DNA of 64,000 bases from a bacterium. Lineage in GTDB: Bacteria > Cyanobacteriota > Vampirovibrionia > Gastranaerophilales > Gastranaerophilaceae. Both the position numbers and the translations under genes were made by a program. Shown piece after piece: positions 35,775 through 44,192 of this stretch (positions are counted from its first letter, which is position 1; every line of letters begins with the position of its first letter). A model generated the notes under the pieces. The model had not been told where the DNA came from and did not search any database. It saw only the letters and a program-made list of their open reading frames with translations. Location of the stretch: NCBI GenBank assembly GCA_017542305.1, contig JAFXXK010000003.1, forward strand, positions 1 through 64,000, in the 5' to 3' direction.

Positions 35775-36730
35775 CCGGATAATATTGCAATAATCATAAA
35801 CAACGAAACCCATACCATCAGATTTCTTGCAAGATATAATCTAAGATAGAAACTTTCGGTACCGTTTTGTTTAATTTTATCCCAATTATCCAACGGATAA
35901 TTCCACCAGTGTACTTTTGGTTTTACGGTTTTGTCGGCAAAAAATTCTTTTACGGAATTATATACTGCAAAAGCTAACGGCATTGTCAATAATGGCAAAT
36001 AGTATATTGGATTACCCAAGTGTAAAGCTAAACTAACGATGGCTATATATCCGATAATATAAATTATCAATATGCCAAATGCAGCTCGGCTCTTGCTGCC
36101 TAATCTTATACATAAAGATTTTTTACCGGAAAGGATATCTCCGTCGTAATCCAAAATATTATTCATATATACTAATCCGACCGTAAAGACAACAATTGCA
36201 ACAGATATTATAAAAACAGATAACGAAAATCTTCCGCACATAACATAGAATACACCCTCAAACAGTAACGGCCCAAAAGCAGTTCCGACAGCCAATTCGC
36301 TTAATCCTGAGGAAGAAAGTTTTGCATAAGTCAAGACTATTAAACCGCCAATTACGGCTAATAATACGACACCCCATCCGCAGGCAAAAGTCAAATACAC
36401 TCCCGTTATAAAAGCAATTGAGCAGTATATTATGACGACGAAAAGCAATTCTTTTAAAGTAGCTTCTCCGCTATTTATGTATCTGCATTTACTTTTTTCC
36501 GTATTATTTACAAAAGCCTCATCTTTAGACAATTTTCTGTAGTCAACATAATCATCAAACAAGTTTGTGGCAAGGTGAGCAAATGCAATTCCAATCAGCG
36601 CAATAATCCCGTTTATCATATTACCGTTAAATTTTATGGCATACAGAAATATTACGAGCCAAGACATTACAGTCATAGGCAAAGAAAATAATCTTGAATT
36701 TCCCAACCAAAATTTTATGCGTTTCAACAT
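35762..36730 (-). CDS. UbiA-family prenyltransferase (MenA-like)
   Basis: An integral membrane protein of 322 aa with about eight or nine helices. The first Asp-rich motif is in ATNLFDDYVDYRK (NxxDDxxD type). The second is in NNILDYDGDILSGKKS (DxxxD followed by the conserved K-S-L-x-x-RLG). These bind the prenyl diphosphate through magnesium. The 'G..SL.(I/V)RLG' ending and overall pattern resemble 1,4-dihydroxy-2-naphthoate prenyltransferase of menaquinone synthesis, but the acceptor cannot be fixed from sequence and no other quinone genes are nearby. Confidence 0.85.
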   Translation of the reverse strand: MLKRIKFWLGNSRLFSLPMTVMSWLVIFLYAIKFNGNMINGIIALIGIAFAHLATNLFDDYVDYRKLSKDEAFVNNTEKSKCRYINSGEATLKELLFVVIIYCSIAFITGVYLTFACGWGVVLLAVIGGLIVLTYAKLSSSGLSELAVGTAFGPLLFEGVFYVMCGRFSLSVFIISVAIVVFTVGLVYMNNILDYDGDILSGKKSLCIRLGSKSRAAFGILIIYIIGYIAIVSLALHLGNPIYYLPLLTMPLAFAVYNSVKEFFADKTVKPKVHWWNYPLDNWDKIKQNGTESFYLRLYLARNLMVWVSLFMIIAILSGYAK

Positions 36731-36775
36731 ACAGATATTTTAAACCGAATGTAACGGTTTTTCAAATAATGTTTT

Positions 36776-37327
36776 TTACCACGACAAAAACCGCCCGTTG
36801 CTAACTTGACCCGAGTTATAAATATACGGGGTATATTCTTCCGTGTATGTATACGAATTTCCGCCGTTTGTATAAGTTGTTGTTCTTGTCGATGTCGGTA
36901 AAGGGGTAACGGTTGTATATGTATAGCCGTTCTGCATGTACTGATTATTTACGGGATAACGTACAACAGGACTTGCCTGATTTCTTATAACTATTCCCTG
37001 ATTATACGGGTTTACGACTCTGACTCTGGTATTTCCGTAATAAGCATTACTGTTATATCCCGGAGTAGGAACCGTTGTATATTTAACCGAAGGTGTCATA
37101 TTATGAGCCTGATTAGATATTGATGAATTAGGCAAATAATTTGCAGGCGGGCTATAATATCCGTGTGTTCTGGACGGAGAAAGCATGCCGGGATTATTGT
37201 GCTGAAGATACGGTCTTGTATTAATCGGATTTCCGCCTCCTGCAGAATATACAGAAGCCTCACAACATCCTGCAAATATTAATATACAGAATAAAAATAA
37301 TAATCTCTTTAAATAAGCATGTTTCAT
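36776..37327 (-). CDS. Putative lipoprotein, Tyr/Asn/Pro-rich and low complexity
   Basis: The N-terminus has a basic start, a hydrophobic stretch and 'LIFAGCCEAS', an acceptable lipobox (Cys at about residue 21), so lipid anchoring is likely. The mature part of ~160 residues is rich in Tyr, Asn, Pro, Thr and Gly, with many short YNS/TYTY strings and no recognisable domain. This composition suggests a disordered or surface-exposed envelope protein. No close functional neighbours are apparent. An 'AGG' plus ATG start lies at 37327. Confidence 0.6.
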   Translation of the reverse strand: MKHAYLKRLLFLFCILIFAGCCEASVYSAGGGNPINTRPYLQHNNPGMLSPSRTHGYYSPPANYLPNSSISNQAHNMTPSVKYTTVPTPGYNSNAYYGNTRVRVVNPYNQGIVIRNQASPVVRYPVNNQYMQNGYTYTTVTPLPTSTRTTTYTNGGNSYTYTEEYTPYIYNSGQVSNGRFLSW

Positions 37328-37523
37328 AAATTAACCTCATATTATACTAACGATGTAGTAGTTTGAAACGTTCATACAACACCGTATTATTAAGTTATGT
37401 TAACCTGATTTGCAAGTGTAAAAACCACACTATACATAGGTTTTAGACACTCTGCAATTATATTATATCACAAATTTGAACAAAAAACTTGCCAAAATAA
37501 AAATAACATACTACAATTGTAGC
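37328..37523. other. Non-coding gap before the putative sRNA
   Basis: No ORF with a ribosome-binding site was found in this AT-rich stretch. It holds the upstream region of the lipoprotein gene (minus strand) and, at its right end, the promoter-like TTGCCA/TACAAT pair for the putative plus-strand sRNA. Confidence 0.5.
37489..37517 (+). promoter_or_regulatory. Sigma70-type promoter of putative sRNA
   Basis: TTGCCA (37489-37494), a 17-bp spacer and TACAAT (37512-37517) form a near-consensus promoter pointing into a region without a coding gene. The predicted start is near 37524. Confidence 0.5.
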
Positions 37524-37628
37524 AGATAATAAATGAATACTTACAAAACTTTACTATAAGTTGTCTTAAAAACTCCTAAATGTTTTAAATTTAAACCATC
37601 CATCGGCTCCACAAGGAGCCTTTTATTT
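37524..37628 (+). ncRNA. Putative orphan small RNA
   Basis: The near-consensus plus-strand promoter just upstream and a canonical intrinsic terminator at 37605-37628 delimit a transcript of about 105 nt. There is no adjacent plus-strand gene it could be the leader or tail of; both flanking genes are on the minus strand. It contains only an eight-codon ORF (from the ATG at about 37533). A small regulatory RNA is the simplest reading. Confidence 0.45.
37605..37628 (+). terminator. Intrinsic terminator, plus strand
   Basis: GGCTCC (37605-37610) and GGAGCC (37615-37620) form a 6-bp GC-rich stem with an ACAA loop, followed by TTTTATTTT. The T-tract is only on the plus-strand side. Confidence 0.75.
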
Positions 37629-37634
37629 TGCGAA

Positions 37635-38126
37635 TTATTCAAGGACAGACCATTCATCTTTAAGTTTATCCAAACCATAACGTGCATTAGCGGGACTGGT
37701 TGACGGCATTTTATAAACAGTATATTTTTTATCAGTTAAAATTTTGCCAAAGTGTTTTTTGAAAGCAGAATAAGCCTTGTTACCGTTGAGTGCAATGATT
37801 TTTATATTAGGATAATCTTTTAAAAGCTTCTTGATATTGTTTGGTTTTTCTTTTTCAATAGCGGAATCCAGACTCCCGACCCGTTCGCACTTTTTAATTA
37901 CATCCCACAGGGCGATATTGTTATCCAAGAGGGTTTGGAGTTTTTTATCATAATCCGTATGTACCAAATCCGCACCGCATAATATGCCCATAACTTTCCA
38001 AAAGCGGTTTTGCGGGTGTGCATAGTATTGCTGCTCATCCAAAGACTTAACCCCCGGCATAGAACCGAGAATAAGTATTTGAGAATTATTATTTACCGAC
38101 GGATTAAAGCTCTTACATTTTGCCAT
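37635..38126 (-). CDS. DNA-deoxyinosine (hypoxanthine) glycosylase, Mug-like UDG superfamily
   Basis: It is predicted to excise hypoxanthine, the product of adenine deamination, from DNA and so start base-excision repair. Signature segments are 'LILGSMPGVKSLDEQQYYAHP', split as GSMPG near the active site and the conserved YYAHPQNRFW, 'NIALWDVI', 'ALNGNKAYSAF' and the closing MPSTSPANARYG. Family members carry the same GS-P and PSTSPAN motifs. The frame could begin at a TTG (38144), but the ATG at 38126 gives the usual family start. Neither has a strong ribosome-binding site. Confidence 0.85.
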   Translation of the reverse strand: MAKCKSFNPSVNNNSQILILGSMPGVKSLDEQQYYAHPQNRFWKVMGILCGADLVHTDYDKKLQTLLDNNIALWDVIKKCERVGSLDSAIEKEKPNNIKKLLKDYPNIKIIALNGNKAYSAFKKHFGKILTDKKYTVYKMPSTSPANARYGLDKLKDEWSVLE

Positions 38127-38192
38127 ATCAGAAAAGTATCTCAAAACCTATAAAAATACAAGCCGAAAAGTTAATTTATGATTTTTAAAAGT

Positions 38193-40076
38193 TTATACCA
38201 ATAAAGATTTTGCCAACGGAGCGACAACATAAGAATTCAGTCTTTTGTCTGCTTCTTTTAATTTAACGGATAACTGCTCCATTTCATCTGTCCAGACTGC
38301 GTTTTCATCAATATAATTCTTAGCGGTCTGAGCATCACCGGAAAGCTGTATTCTTATTGCATCGTCAAGCATTTCTCTTGATAAATTTATAACTTTTTTG
38401 CAGTTGATTTGCATAGCACCGTTATCATCAATTTCGATTCCACCGTTTTTAAGAAGGGTATTATATATTATCATATCGCAAATGCGGTGCGCAGCTTTGT
38501 AATCAGGACCTTTCATAACGTAACCCGTCAGATACGAAATTATAATTTCAGCTTCACGTTTTGCCGAATAAAAACCTTTTTTCCTCAGTTCATCAAGCAT
38601 TACAAATGCGCCTGTGTCCGCCTTAAATTCTTCTATGGTATTTTTATATGTTCCAAGACCCTCTAACCCTTTTTTAGGTCCGAGTGAATGAACATTTTCG
38701 TGTAAAGTTGTCCAGTCATGAATTGCAGACGGGTCAAAATATTTATGCTGCGACGGAGTCAAAACCGCATCCAAACGGCGCTGCATATTTACACCCTCAT
38801 ACTTTGCATCACGATATTGTTTATGATAAACCATCCTTCTGCCGCCGCCGGTTTTTATAGCAAGTTTGTCATTGTTAGGCAGGTTTGAAGCTATTGTGAT
38901 AGCACCTCTGTATGCGCCGAATATCCCTGAACCGATGACCATATCAATATCAACCATGGCCGCACCTTTTTTCAAACCGGACAAGTCTTGAGAATACATA
39001 TCCGAATACGGCATTTTTGTTGAAAGATACGGTAAATATTTTCTTATGTTAATAAGGTAATCACTTCCTGCTTTGTCAACAATACCCACTCTTACCCCTA
39101 AATCATCTTTTGCGTATGCGGTAATCCCAAATCTTTTTAGCATATCATTTAATTCGGGATTTTGGGTGACAGTCGGAGTCATCTTATCAGAGTAGCACTC
39201 TCTGCCAAGAGTAAATTCTAACGGAGTGTCCTGCATTGTTGCCCAAAGTTTGTCTGCCGCACAATCTATATATGGATCGTTGGTTCTGAGTGCTCCTGCC
39301 TGCAGGTATAAAAAGTTTTTAAAAGTTTGGTTGGTTGAAGTATCTGCGGCAAGATCAAGTTCTTTTGCAGCCTGCCAAAATTCGGGTTTAAAGTATTCGG
39401 TATAGTCAATTGCTTTAAGTTTTTCTCCATCTCTGACCACAACAGAGCGCTGATTAAGAATATTTCTGACTTCTTCAATTTCACCGTCATTGAGCATTTG
39501 TTTTATTATTTGATGAAATTCCTCTACGGATAAATCTTCGGGATAAAAACCTTTCCCCGGAGGGTTAGAAACATTTTTGGATAATGCAACGGGTTTTCTT
39601 ACAACATCATCCCCAAAAATTCCTTTTTGTCCGTCGTATAATTTTTTAGCCATAATAGCCCGAACATTACCTTGTTCAATTTCAGCATTAAGATATTTTT
39701 CAAATTCAAGGTTATGATGATTATCTAATTTTTTATATACCGTATCAATTATTTCAGCAGCACGAACAAGATGTTTTAGGGTTTCTTTATCTCCTGTTGA
39801 AAGATTTTTGTATGCATCCGAATCCTGGCTAAGAAGCCGGATTTGAGTATATGCGGCAGGATTAGTTTTATCCCTGAGCTCACTTTCAGAATATGCTATA
39901 TCAAAAATTTGTTTGCCTTTACCCGTAAAGTTCGGGAAATAATTTTGTAAAACGGATACCGTACGTTTATCCTGAATAGGTTTTGTATGAAAAATTACAG
40001 GTTTCCTGTTCATTATATTTTTCATACTTAAAACATTGCTGTCTTGCTGATTTGCCATAATAGAATGCACTTTCAT
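38193..40076 (-). CDS. M49-like (dipeptidyl-peptidase III-related) metallohydrolase
   Basis: The C-terminal half has HENVH at 459-463 (HExxH zinc site), then a conserved-looking 'NTIEEFKADTGAFVML' supplying a third ligand (E482/E483). Before it comes 'GAYRGAITIASNLPNNDK'. The order 'G...TIAFNLPND ... HExxHxxGP ... EEaKAD' is typical of the DPP3/M49 relatives often fused to Nudix domains in other organisms. The ~400-residue N-terminal half matches this family's helical lobe only in length. There is no signal peptide. Near residue 49 there is 'NFTGKGKQIFD', similar to the SFTG/SFGA tags of neighbours. A strong AGGAGC precedes the ATG. Peptidase activity is inferred, not shown. Confidence 0.65.
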   Translation of the reverse strand: MKVHSIMANQQDSNVLSMKNIMNRKPVIFHTKPIQDKRTVSVLQNYFPNFTGKGKQIFDIAYSESELRDKTNPAAYTQIRLLSQDSDAYKNLSTGDKETLKHLVRAAEIIDTVYKKLDNHHNLEFEKYLNAEIEQGNVRAIMAKKLYDGQKGIFGDDVVRKPVALSKNVSNPPGKGFYPEDLSVEEFHQIIKQMLNDGEIEEVRNILNQRSVVVRDGEKLKAIDYTEYFKPEFWQAAKELDLAADTSTNQTFKNFLYLQAGALRTNDPYIDCAADKLWATMQDTPLEFTLGRECYSDKMTPTVTQNPELNDMLKRFGITAYAKDDLGVRVGIVDKAGSDYLINIRKYLPYLSTKMPYSDMYSQDLSGLKKGAAMVDIDMVIGSGIFGAYRGAITIASNLPNNDKLAIKTGGGRRMVYHKQYRDAKYEGVNMQRRLDAVLTPSQHKYFDPSAIHDWTTLHENVHSLGPKKGLEGLGTYKNTIEEFKADTGAFVMLDELRKKGFYSAKREAEIIISYLTGYVMKGPDYKAAHRICDMIIYNTLLKNGGIEIDDNGAMQINCKKVINLSREMLDDAIRIQLSGDAQTAKNYIDENAVWTDEMEQLSVKLKEADKRLNSYVVAPLAKSLLV

Positions 40077-40133
40077 TAACTTGCTCCTGATAAATAGACA
40101 CTATTATAAGTCCGTAAATATAATTTTTTGCTA

Positions 40134-41255
40134 CTAATTATCAAAATCGAATTCGACTTTTTCCTTTTTACCTTTTATCATTATTGAGGCAATAATTGCG
40201 GTTAGAGGAATGCAGGCTAAAATAGCGATACTGCCGATTATTGCGGAAGAAATTTCCGTTGCAACCTGATTCAGATTAAAGAATTTTTGTAAATCAATAT
40301 TATTTGACAGTATTACCAAAGGTAATGAACTACCCATATAAACTAAAATTAATGTATTTGACATAGTTCCGATAATATCTTTACCTACGTTCATTCCTGA
40401 TTCAAACAACTGTTTTACGGATAATGTTTTATCTGTTTCGTGAATTTCGTTTATCGTACTTGCAATAGATACTGCGGTATCCATTAATGCTCCCAATGCC
40501 GCAATTATCATTGAAGAAGCCAATATCCCTTTAAAATTCAAAGACGAATGTGCAGTATAGAGAAACTGTGTTTCTTCACCGGCAAAACCTGTTAATTTAG
40601 CTAAATATATTGTCAATATTGCAAGTCCGCCTGCCAAAACAAGACTTGAAACAGTACCGATAATTGCGGAAGAACTTTTTGCATTCAAACCTCCGACAAG
40701 ATAAATTGTAATTACAGTCGACAAAATCCCAACAATTACGGCGGCTATTACAGGGTAAACTCCTGCTAAAATCATAGGAACCAGCCCTAAGAATATAAGC
40801 AAAGTTGTTGCAATAATAGAAACTAAACTGAATACACCCTTTTTCCTGCCGATTAAGACTAATAATAAACAGAAAATTCCGCACGCAATCCATAAAATAT
40901 TACTTCTGTGAACATCCGCTATATAAAAATCAACATCATCTGCAGATTTTATTTCTTCAAGAGGACTTTCCAAATGCAGAATAACCCTGTCACCTTTCTT
41001 GAGCTCAATATCATACGCAGGATTTCCTGTCAGCATATTGTCTATTTCTCTTTTTGTACCTTTAAATTTGCCCGAAACAACTTCAACATACGCAACCTGT
41101 TTTGTATTTGTTGCACCTTGCTGTATATCCTGACTATCGGTATAACTGACGCTTAAAACTTTTCCAATTTCTGACGGAAGTGATTTTTCTCCTGAAGCAT
41201 AAACTGCAGAGCATAACCCAAATAACAATAATAATATCAGTATTAATTTTTTCAT
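40134..41255 (-). CDS. YibE/F-family membrane protein
   Basis: A signal-like N-terminal helix is followed by an extracytoplasmic domain of about 100 residues ('VEVVSGKFKGTKREIDN', 'LKKGDRVIL'). Seven or so transmembrane helices come next, with 'IGRKKGVFSLVSIIATTLLI', 'LGALMDTAVSIASTINE' and 'GMNVGKDIIGTMSNTLIL', the standard YibE/F (PF07907) segments. The function of the family is unknown; a transporter or envelope role is assumed. Length 373 is typical. It is 12 bp downstream of the YjbQ gene on the same strand and so probably in an operon with it and obgE. Confidence 0.9.
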   Translation of the reverse strand: MKKLILILLLLFGLCSAVYASGEKSLPSEIGKVLSVSYTDSQDIQQGATNTKQVAYVEVVSGKFKGTKREIDNMLTGNPAYDIELKKGDRVILHLESPLEEIKSADDVDFYIADVHRSNILWIACGIFCLLLVLIGRKKGVFSLVSIIATTLLIFLGLVPMILAGVYPVIAAVIVGILSTVITIYLVGGLNAKSSSAIIGTVSSLVLAGGLAILTIYLAKLTGFAGEETQFLYTAHSSLNFKGILASSMIIAALGALMDTAVSIASTINEIHETDKTLSVKQLFESGMNVGKDIIGTMSNTLILVYMGSSLPLVILSNNIDLQKFFNLNQVATEISSAIIGSIAILACIPLTAIIASIMIKGKKEKVEFDFDN

Positions 41256-41267
41256 TAAATTGACCTT

Positions 41268-41684
41268 TTAATGTACTATCTGAACCCAAACTTTTCTTGA
41301 ACGGGCTTTGTTGTCAAAATCTACAAGAACAATTTGCTGCCATTGTCCGAGCTGTAATACCCCATCAACAAGCGGAACCATAGTGCTGTTTCCGACAATA
41401 GAAGCTCTGATATGAGCATAACCGTTACCGTCGTGCCAGGTTGCATCATGATGATATTCCATAACCGTAGGGGCAATTCTTTCCAAAGCTTCCGGCAAAT
41501 CTACCAATAAACCCGGTTCAAATTCAATATTTGTTATTCCTACCGTACTGCCTGCAACATAAACATGCACAACAGCACTCTGTAAATTGTGCGAATATAC
41601 AATATTCTGCACATATTTGGTAATATCGATAATATCCGTATTACCCTTTGTGTTTACCGTAAATTTTTCATTAATAACCGCCAT
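41268..41684 (-). CDS. YjbQ / UPF0047 family protein
   Basis: A 138-aa, single-domain protein with the family hallmark 'HHDATWHDGNGYAHIRA' and the closing 'LGQWQQIVLVDFDNKARSR'. The His cluster is believed to bind metal. Some homologues show weak thiamine-phosphate synthase activity ('secondary thiamine-phosphate synthase'), but the true role is uncertain and no thiamine genes are nearby. It sits 18 bp downstream of obgE with an AGGAG-type site, so co-transcription is likely. Confidence 0.9.
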   Translation of the reverse strand: MAVINEKFTVNTKGNTDIIDITKYVQNIVYSHNLQSAVVHVYVAGSTVGITNIEFEPGLLVDLPEALERIAPTVMEYHHDATWHDGNGYAHIRASIVGNSTMVPLVDGVLQLGQWQQIVLVDFDNKARSRKVWVQIVH

Positions 41685-41702
41685 ATATAAACTCCTTATT
41701 CC

Positions 41703-42986
41703 TTAACCGTAAAATTCATCATCATAATATGCAAATTCAAGTTTCCCGACAATAATGGTATCACCGTCTTTTACTCCCATTGATTTCAGCTTTTCAAACA
41801 CGCCCATACCCGTCAGAATATTCTGAAAACGTATAACCTGTTCCGGATTTCTTTCATCCGTAACTCCTGCAAGACGGTTTACTTTACCGCCTACAATAAT
41901 AAATGTGTCTTTAGCAGCCTTTGAAATTTCAAATGCGCTGTCATCATTATCCGTCGCTGCAGGGTCATCCTCAACAATAATATCCGATACAGGTTTTTCT
42001 ATTTCGTCAACTTTTTGACCCATAAAGTATTTTATATCATCAACATTTTCACCCGTAACCGCAGAAATCAGAAATACATCAGGCGCTTTCTTCTTAAATT
42101 GCGTCAATAATTCCTGCTGACGGTCTTTATCTATCGCATCAATTTTATTCAGCGCAACTATCTGATAAAGCTGAGCAAGTTTTTCGGAATGTTTGCCAAG
42201 CTCTGTATTAATCTTTTCATAATTACCGACAGGATCTTCTTCTGTAGTATCAATTATATGAACAAGGAAACGACATCTTTCAACGTGTCTTAAAAATTCG
42301 TGTCCTAACCCGACACCTTCACTTGCACCCTCAATTAACCCCGGAATATCCGCAACAACAAACCCGTCACCCGACGGTTTATGAACTACTCCAAGGTTCG
42401 GTACTAATGTCGTAAACGGGTAATCAGCAATTTTAGGTTTAGCAGAGCTTATCCTGCTTATGAATGTTGATTTACCCGCATTAGGCATACCGAGCAGCCC
42501 GACATCTGCAATAAGCTTCAATTCTAAAATCAATTCTCTTTCAATCGGCGGTTCACCGGGTTCACAATATTGAGGCGCTCTGTTCTGAGGGGTAGAAAAT
42601 CTTGCATTTCCTCTGCCGCCTCTGCCTCCTTTTGCGACAAGAACTTTTTGTTCGTGTTCAACTAAGTCCGCAATAGCGTTTCCTGTTTTTACATCTCTTA
42701 CAACTGTGCCTACCGGAACTTTTATATATAAATCCTTTGCCCAATGCCCATGACAGTTTTTAATTCCGCCGTTTTCACCGCTTTCCGCTTTAAATACTGA
42801 TTTATACTTAAAGTCCATCAGGGTTGACATATTTTCATCTGCGACAAGCCAAACATCTCCGCCCTTACCTCCGTCACCGCCGGCAGGACCGCCTTTATCG
42901 ACGTATTTTTCACGACGCCACGCAACCATTCCGTTGCCGCCACGTCCCGAAACTACTCTTATTTTTGTCTTGTCTAAAAATTGCAT
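41703..42986 (-). CDS. obgE: Obg/CgtA GTPase
   Basis: An essential ribosome-associated GTPase of 427 aa. The glycine-rich Obg fold is at 1-158 ('GGPAGGDGGKGGDVW'). The G domain follows with GMPNAGKST (G1), FTTLVPNLG (G2), DIPGLIEGAS (G3) and NKID (G4). An acidic linker (EDDPAATDNDDS) leads to a C-terminal OCT domain ('RFQNILTGMGVFEKLKSMGV'). All key elements are intact. It acts in 50S subunit assembly and stress control. It is divergent from tsaD with only 37 bp between them, so their promoters must overlap or be very compact. Confidence 0.96.
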   Translation of the reverse strand: MQFLDKTKIRVVSGRGGNGMVAWRREKYVDKGGPAGGDGGKGGDVWLVADENMSTLMDFKYKSVFKAESGENGGIKNCHGHWAKDLYIKVPVGTVVRDVKTGNAIADLVEHEQKVLVAKGGRGGRGNARFSTPQNRAPQYCEPGEPPIERELILELKLIADVGLLGMPNAGKSTFISRISSAKPKIADYPFTTLVPNLGVVHKPSGDGFVVADIPGLIEGASEGVGLGHEFLRHVERCRFLVHIIDTTEEDPVGNYEKINTELGKHSEKLAQLYQIVALNKIDAIDKDRQQELLTQFKKKAPDVFLISAVTGENVDDIKYFMGQKVDEIEKPVSDIIVEDDPAATDNDDSAFEISKAAKDTFIIVGGKVNRLAGVTDERNPEQVIRFQNILTGMGVFEKLKSMGVKDGDTIIVGKLEFAYYDDEFYG

Positions 42987-43011
42987 ACCCTAATACCTTT
43001 TTTATTTATGT

Positions 43012-43017
43012 TATAAT
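43012..43017 (+). promoter_or_regulatory. -10 box immediately before tsaD (leaderless transcript)
   Basis: TATAAT ends seven bases before the ATG at 43024, and no Shine-Dalgarno lies between them. A transcript starting about seven bases after the box would begin at the start codon itself. Confidence 0.45.
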
Positions 43018-43023
43018 CTTACT

Positions 43024-44079
43024 ATGAAAATGATAAAAAATACATTGTTTTCCGAAACCCCGGTAAAAATTGGTACGGAAAGCGGTTCCGATAACTATAT
43101 AATGGCAATTGAATCGAGTTGTGATGAAACAGCCTGTTCAATAGTAAAAAACGGCAGAGAAGTAATTGCAAATGTTGTTGCCTCTCAAATCAAAACCCAT
43201 GCTCAATTTGGAGGAGTAATCCCGGAAATTGCGGCAAGAGAACACATGGATTCAATAAACATAGTCATTGAAGAAGCCTTTAAACAGGCAAAAGAAAATG
43301 CAGGAATTGAACCGAAAGACATAACCGCATTTGCAGGAACAGTAGGTCCGGGTCTTGTAGGATGTCTGCTTGTAGGTTTGAATGCTGCAAAAACTTTGGC
43401 TCTCTGCTATGATAAACCGTTCATCGGGGTAAATCATCTGAATGCGCATCTTTGTGCAAATTATCTTGATACGGATTTAAAACCGCCTTTTATGGCACTT
43501 CTTGTCAGCGGCGGTCACACTCAGATTATTGATGTTAAATCATATTCCGAACAAACCATAATTGGTGAAACAATTGATGATGCTGTCGGAGAAGCCTATG
43601 ATAAAGTTGCAAGATTAATCGGACTTCCGTACCCCGGCGGACCAAAATTGGATAAAATGGCGCAGGAAGGAAATCCCAAAGCATTTATTTTACCAAAAGC
43701 AAAAGTCGGCGAATTTGATTTTAGTTTCAGCGGACTTAAAACAGCCGTTCTCAGACTTGTTAAATCTTTTGACGAGCAGGAACTGCCTGTTAAAGATATT
43801 TGTGCAAGTTTTCAGGAATGTGTATCATCAACTCTGGTAAAAAAAGTTAAAAAAGCTCTTGAAATGACGGGCTATAAACAAGTAGTAATTGCCGGAGGCG
43901 TTGCCGCAAATTCCGAAATCAGAAAAAAAATGTTTGACCTTGAAAAAGACGGATATAAAGTTTTTGCCCCTCCTATGAAATACTGTACTGACAATGCAGC
44001 AATGGTTGCCTCTTGTGCATACTTTAATACCAACACTTTTGACGATGTTAATGTAGAAGTTTTTTCAAGAGTTAAATAA
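43024..44079 (+). CDS. tsaD: tRNA threonylcarbamoyladenosine transferase TsaD
   Basis: Transfers the threonylcarbamoyl group to A37 of ANN-decoding tRNAs, with TsaB/TsaE as partners. Hallmarks are AIESSCDETACS near the N-terminus, the metal-binding HLNAH (HxxxH), 'LLVSGGHTQI', 'GEAYDKVARLIGLPYPGG', 'VAANSEIRKKM' and 'CTDNAAMVA'. The protein starts with about 25 residues before the usual start point (M..IESSCDE). An internal ATG precedes AIESS but has no ribosome-binding site, while the outer ATG fits a leaderless mRNA, so the longer form is preferred. Confidence 0.95.
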   Translation: MKMIKNTLFSETPVKIGTESGSDNYIMAIESSCDETACSIVKNGREVIANVVASQIKTHAQFGGVIPEIAAREHMDSINIVIEEAFKQAKENAGIEPKDITAFAGTVGPGLVGCLLVGLNAAKTLALCYDKPFIGVNHLNAHLCANYLDTDLKPPFMALLVSGGHTQIIDVKSYSEQTIIGETIDDAVGEAYDKVARLIGLPYPGGPKLDKMAQEGNPKAFILPKAKVGEFDFSFSGLKTAVLRLVKSFDEQELPVKDICASFQECVSSTLVKKVKKALEMTGYKQVVIAGGVAANSEIRKKMFDLEKDGYKVFAPPMKYCTDNAAMVASCAYFNTNTFDDVNVEVFSRVK

Positions 44080-44133
44080 AAAAAATATAATTAAATAACC
44101 TAAAAATTATTAATATGGACACCCTTCATGGGG

Positions 44134-44183
44134 TTGAAAATGGTTGAAAAATATGGTATAATAATAATAATGCATTATGGAGG
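44134..44183 (+). promoter_or_regulatory. Strong consensus promoter and ribosome-binding site of the pilin-like gene
   Basis: TTGAAA (44134-44139), a 17-bp spacer and a perfect TATAAT (44157-44162) are followed by GGAGG at 44179-44183, nine bases before the ATG at 44193. This is the best promoter in the window and predicts high expression. Confidence 0.75.
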
Positions 44184-44192
44184 ATTTTTAGT

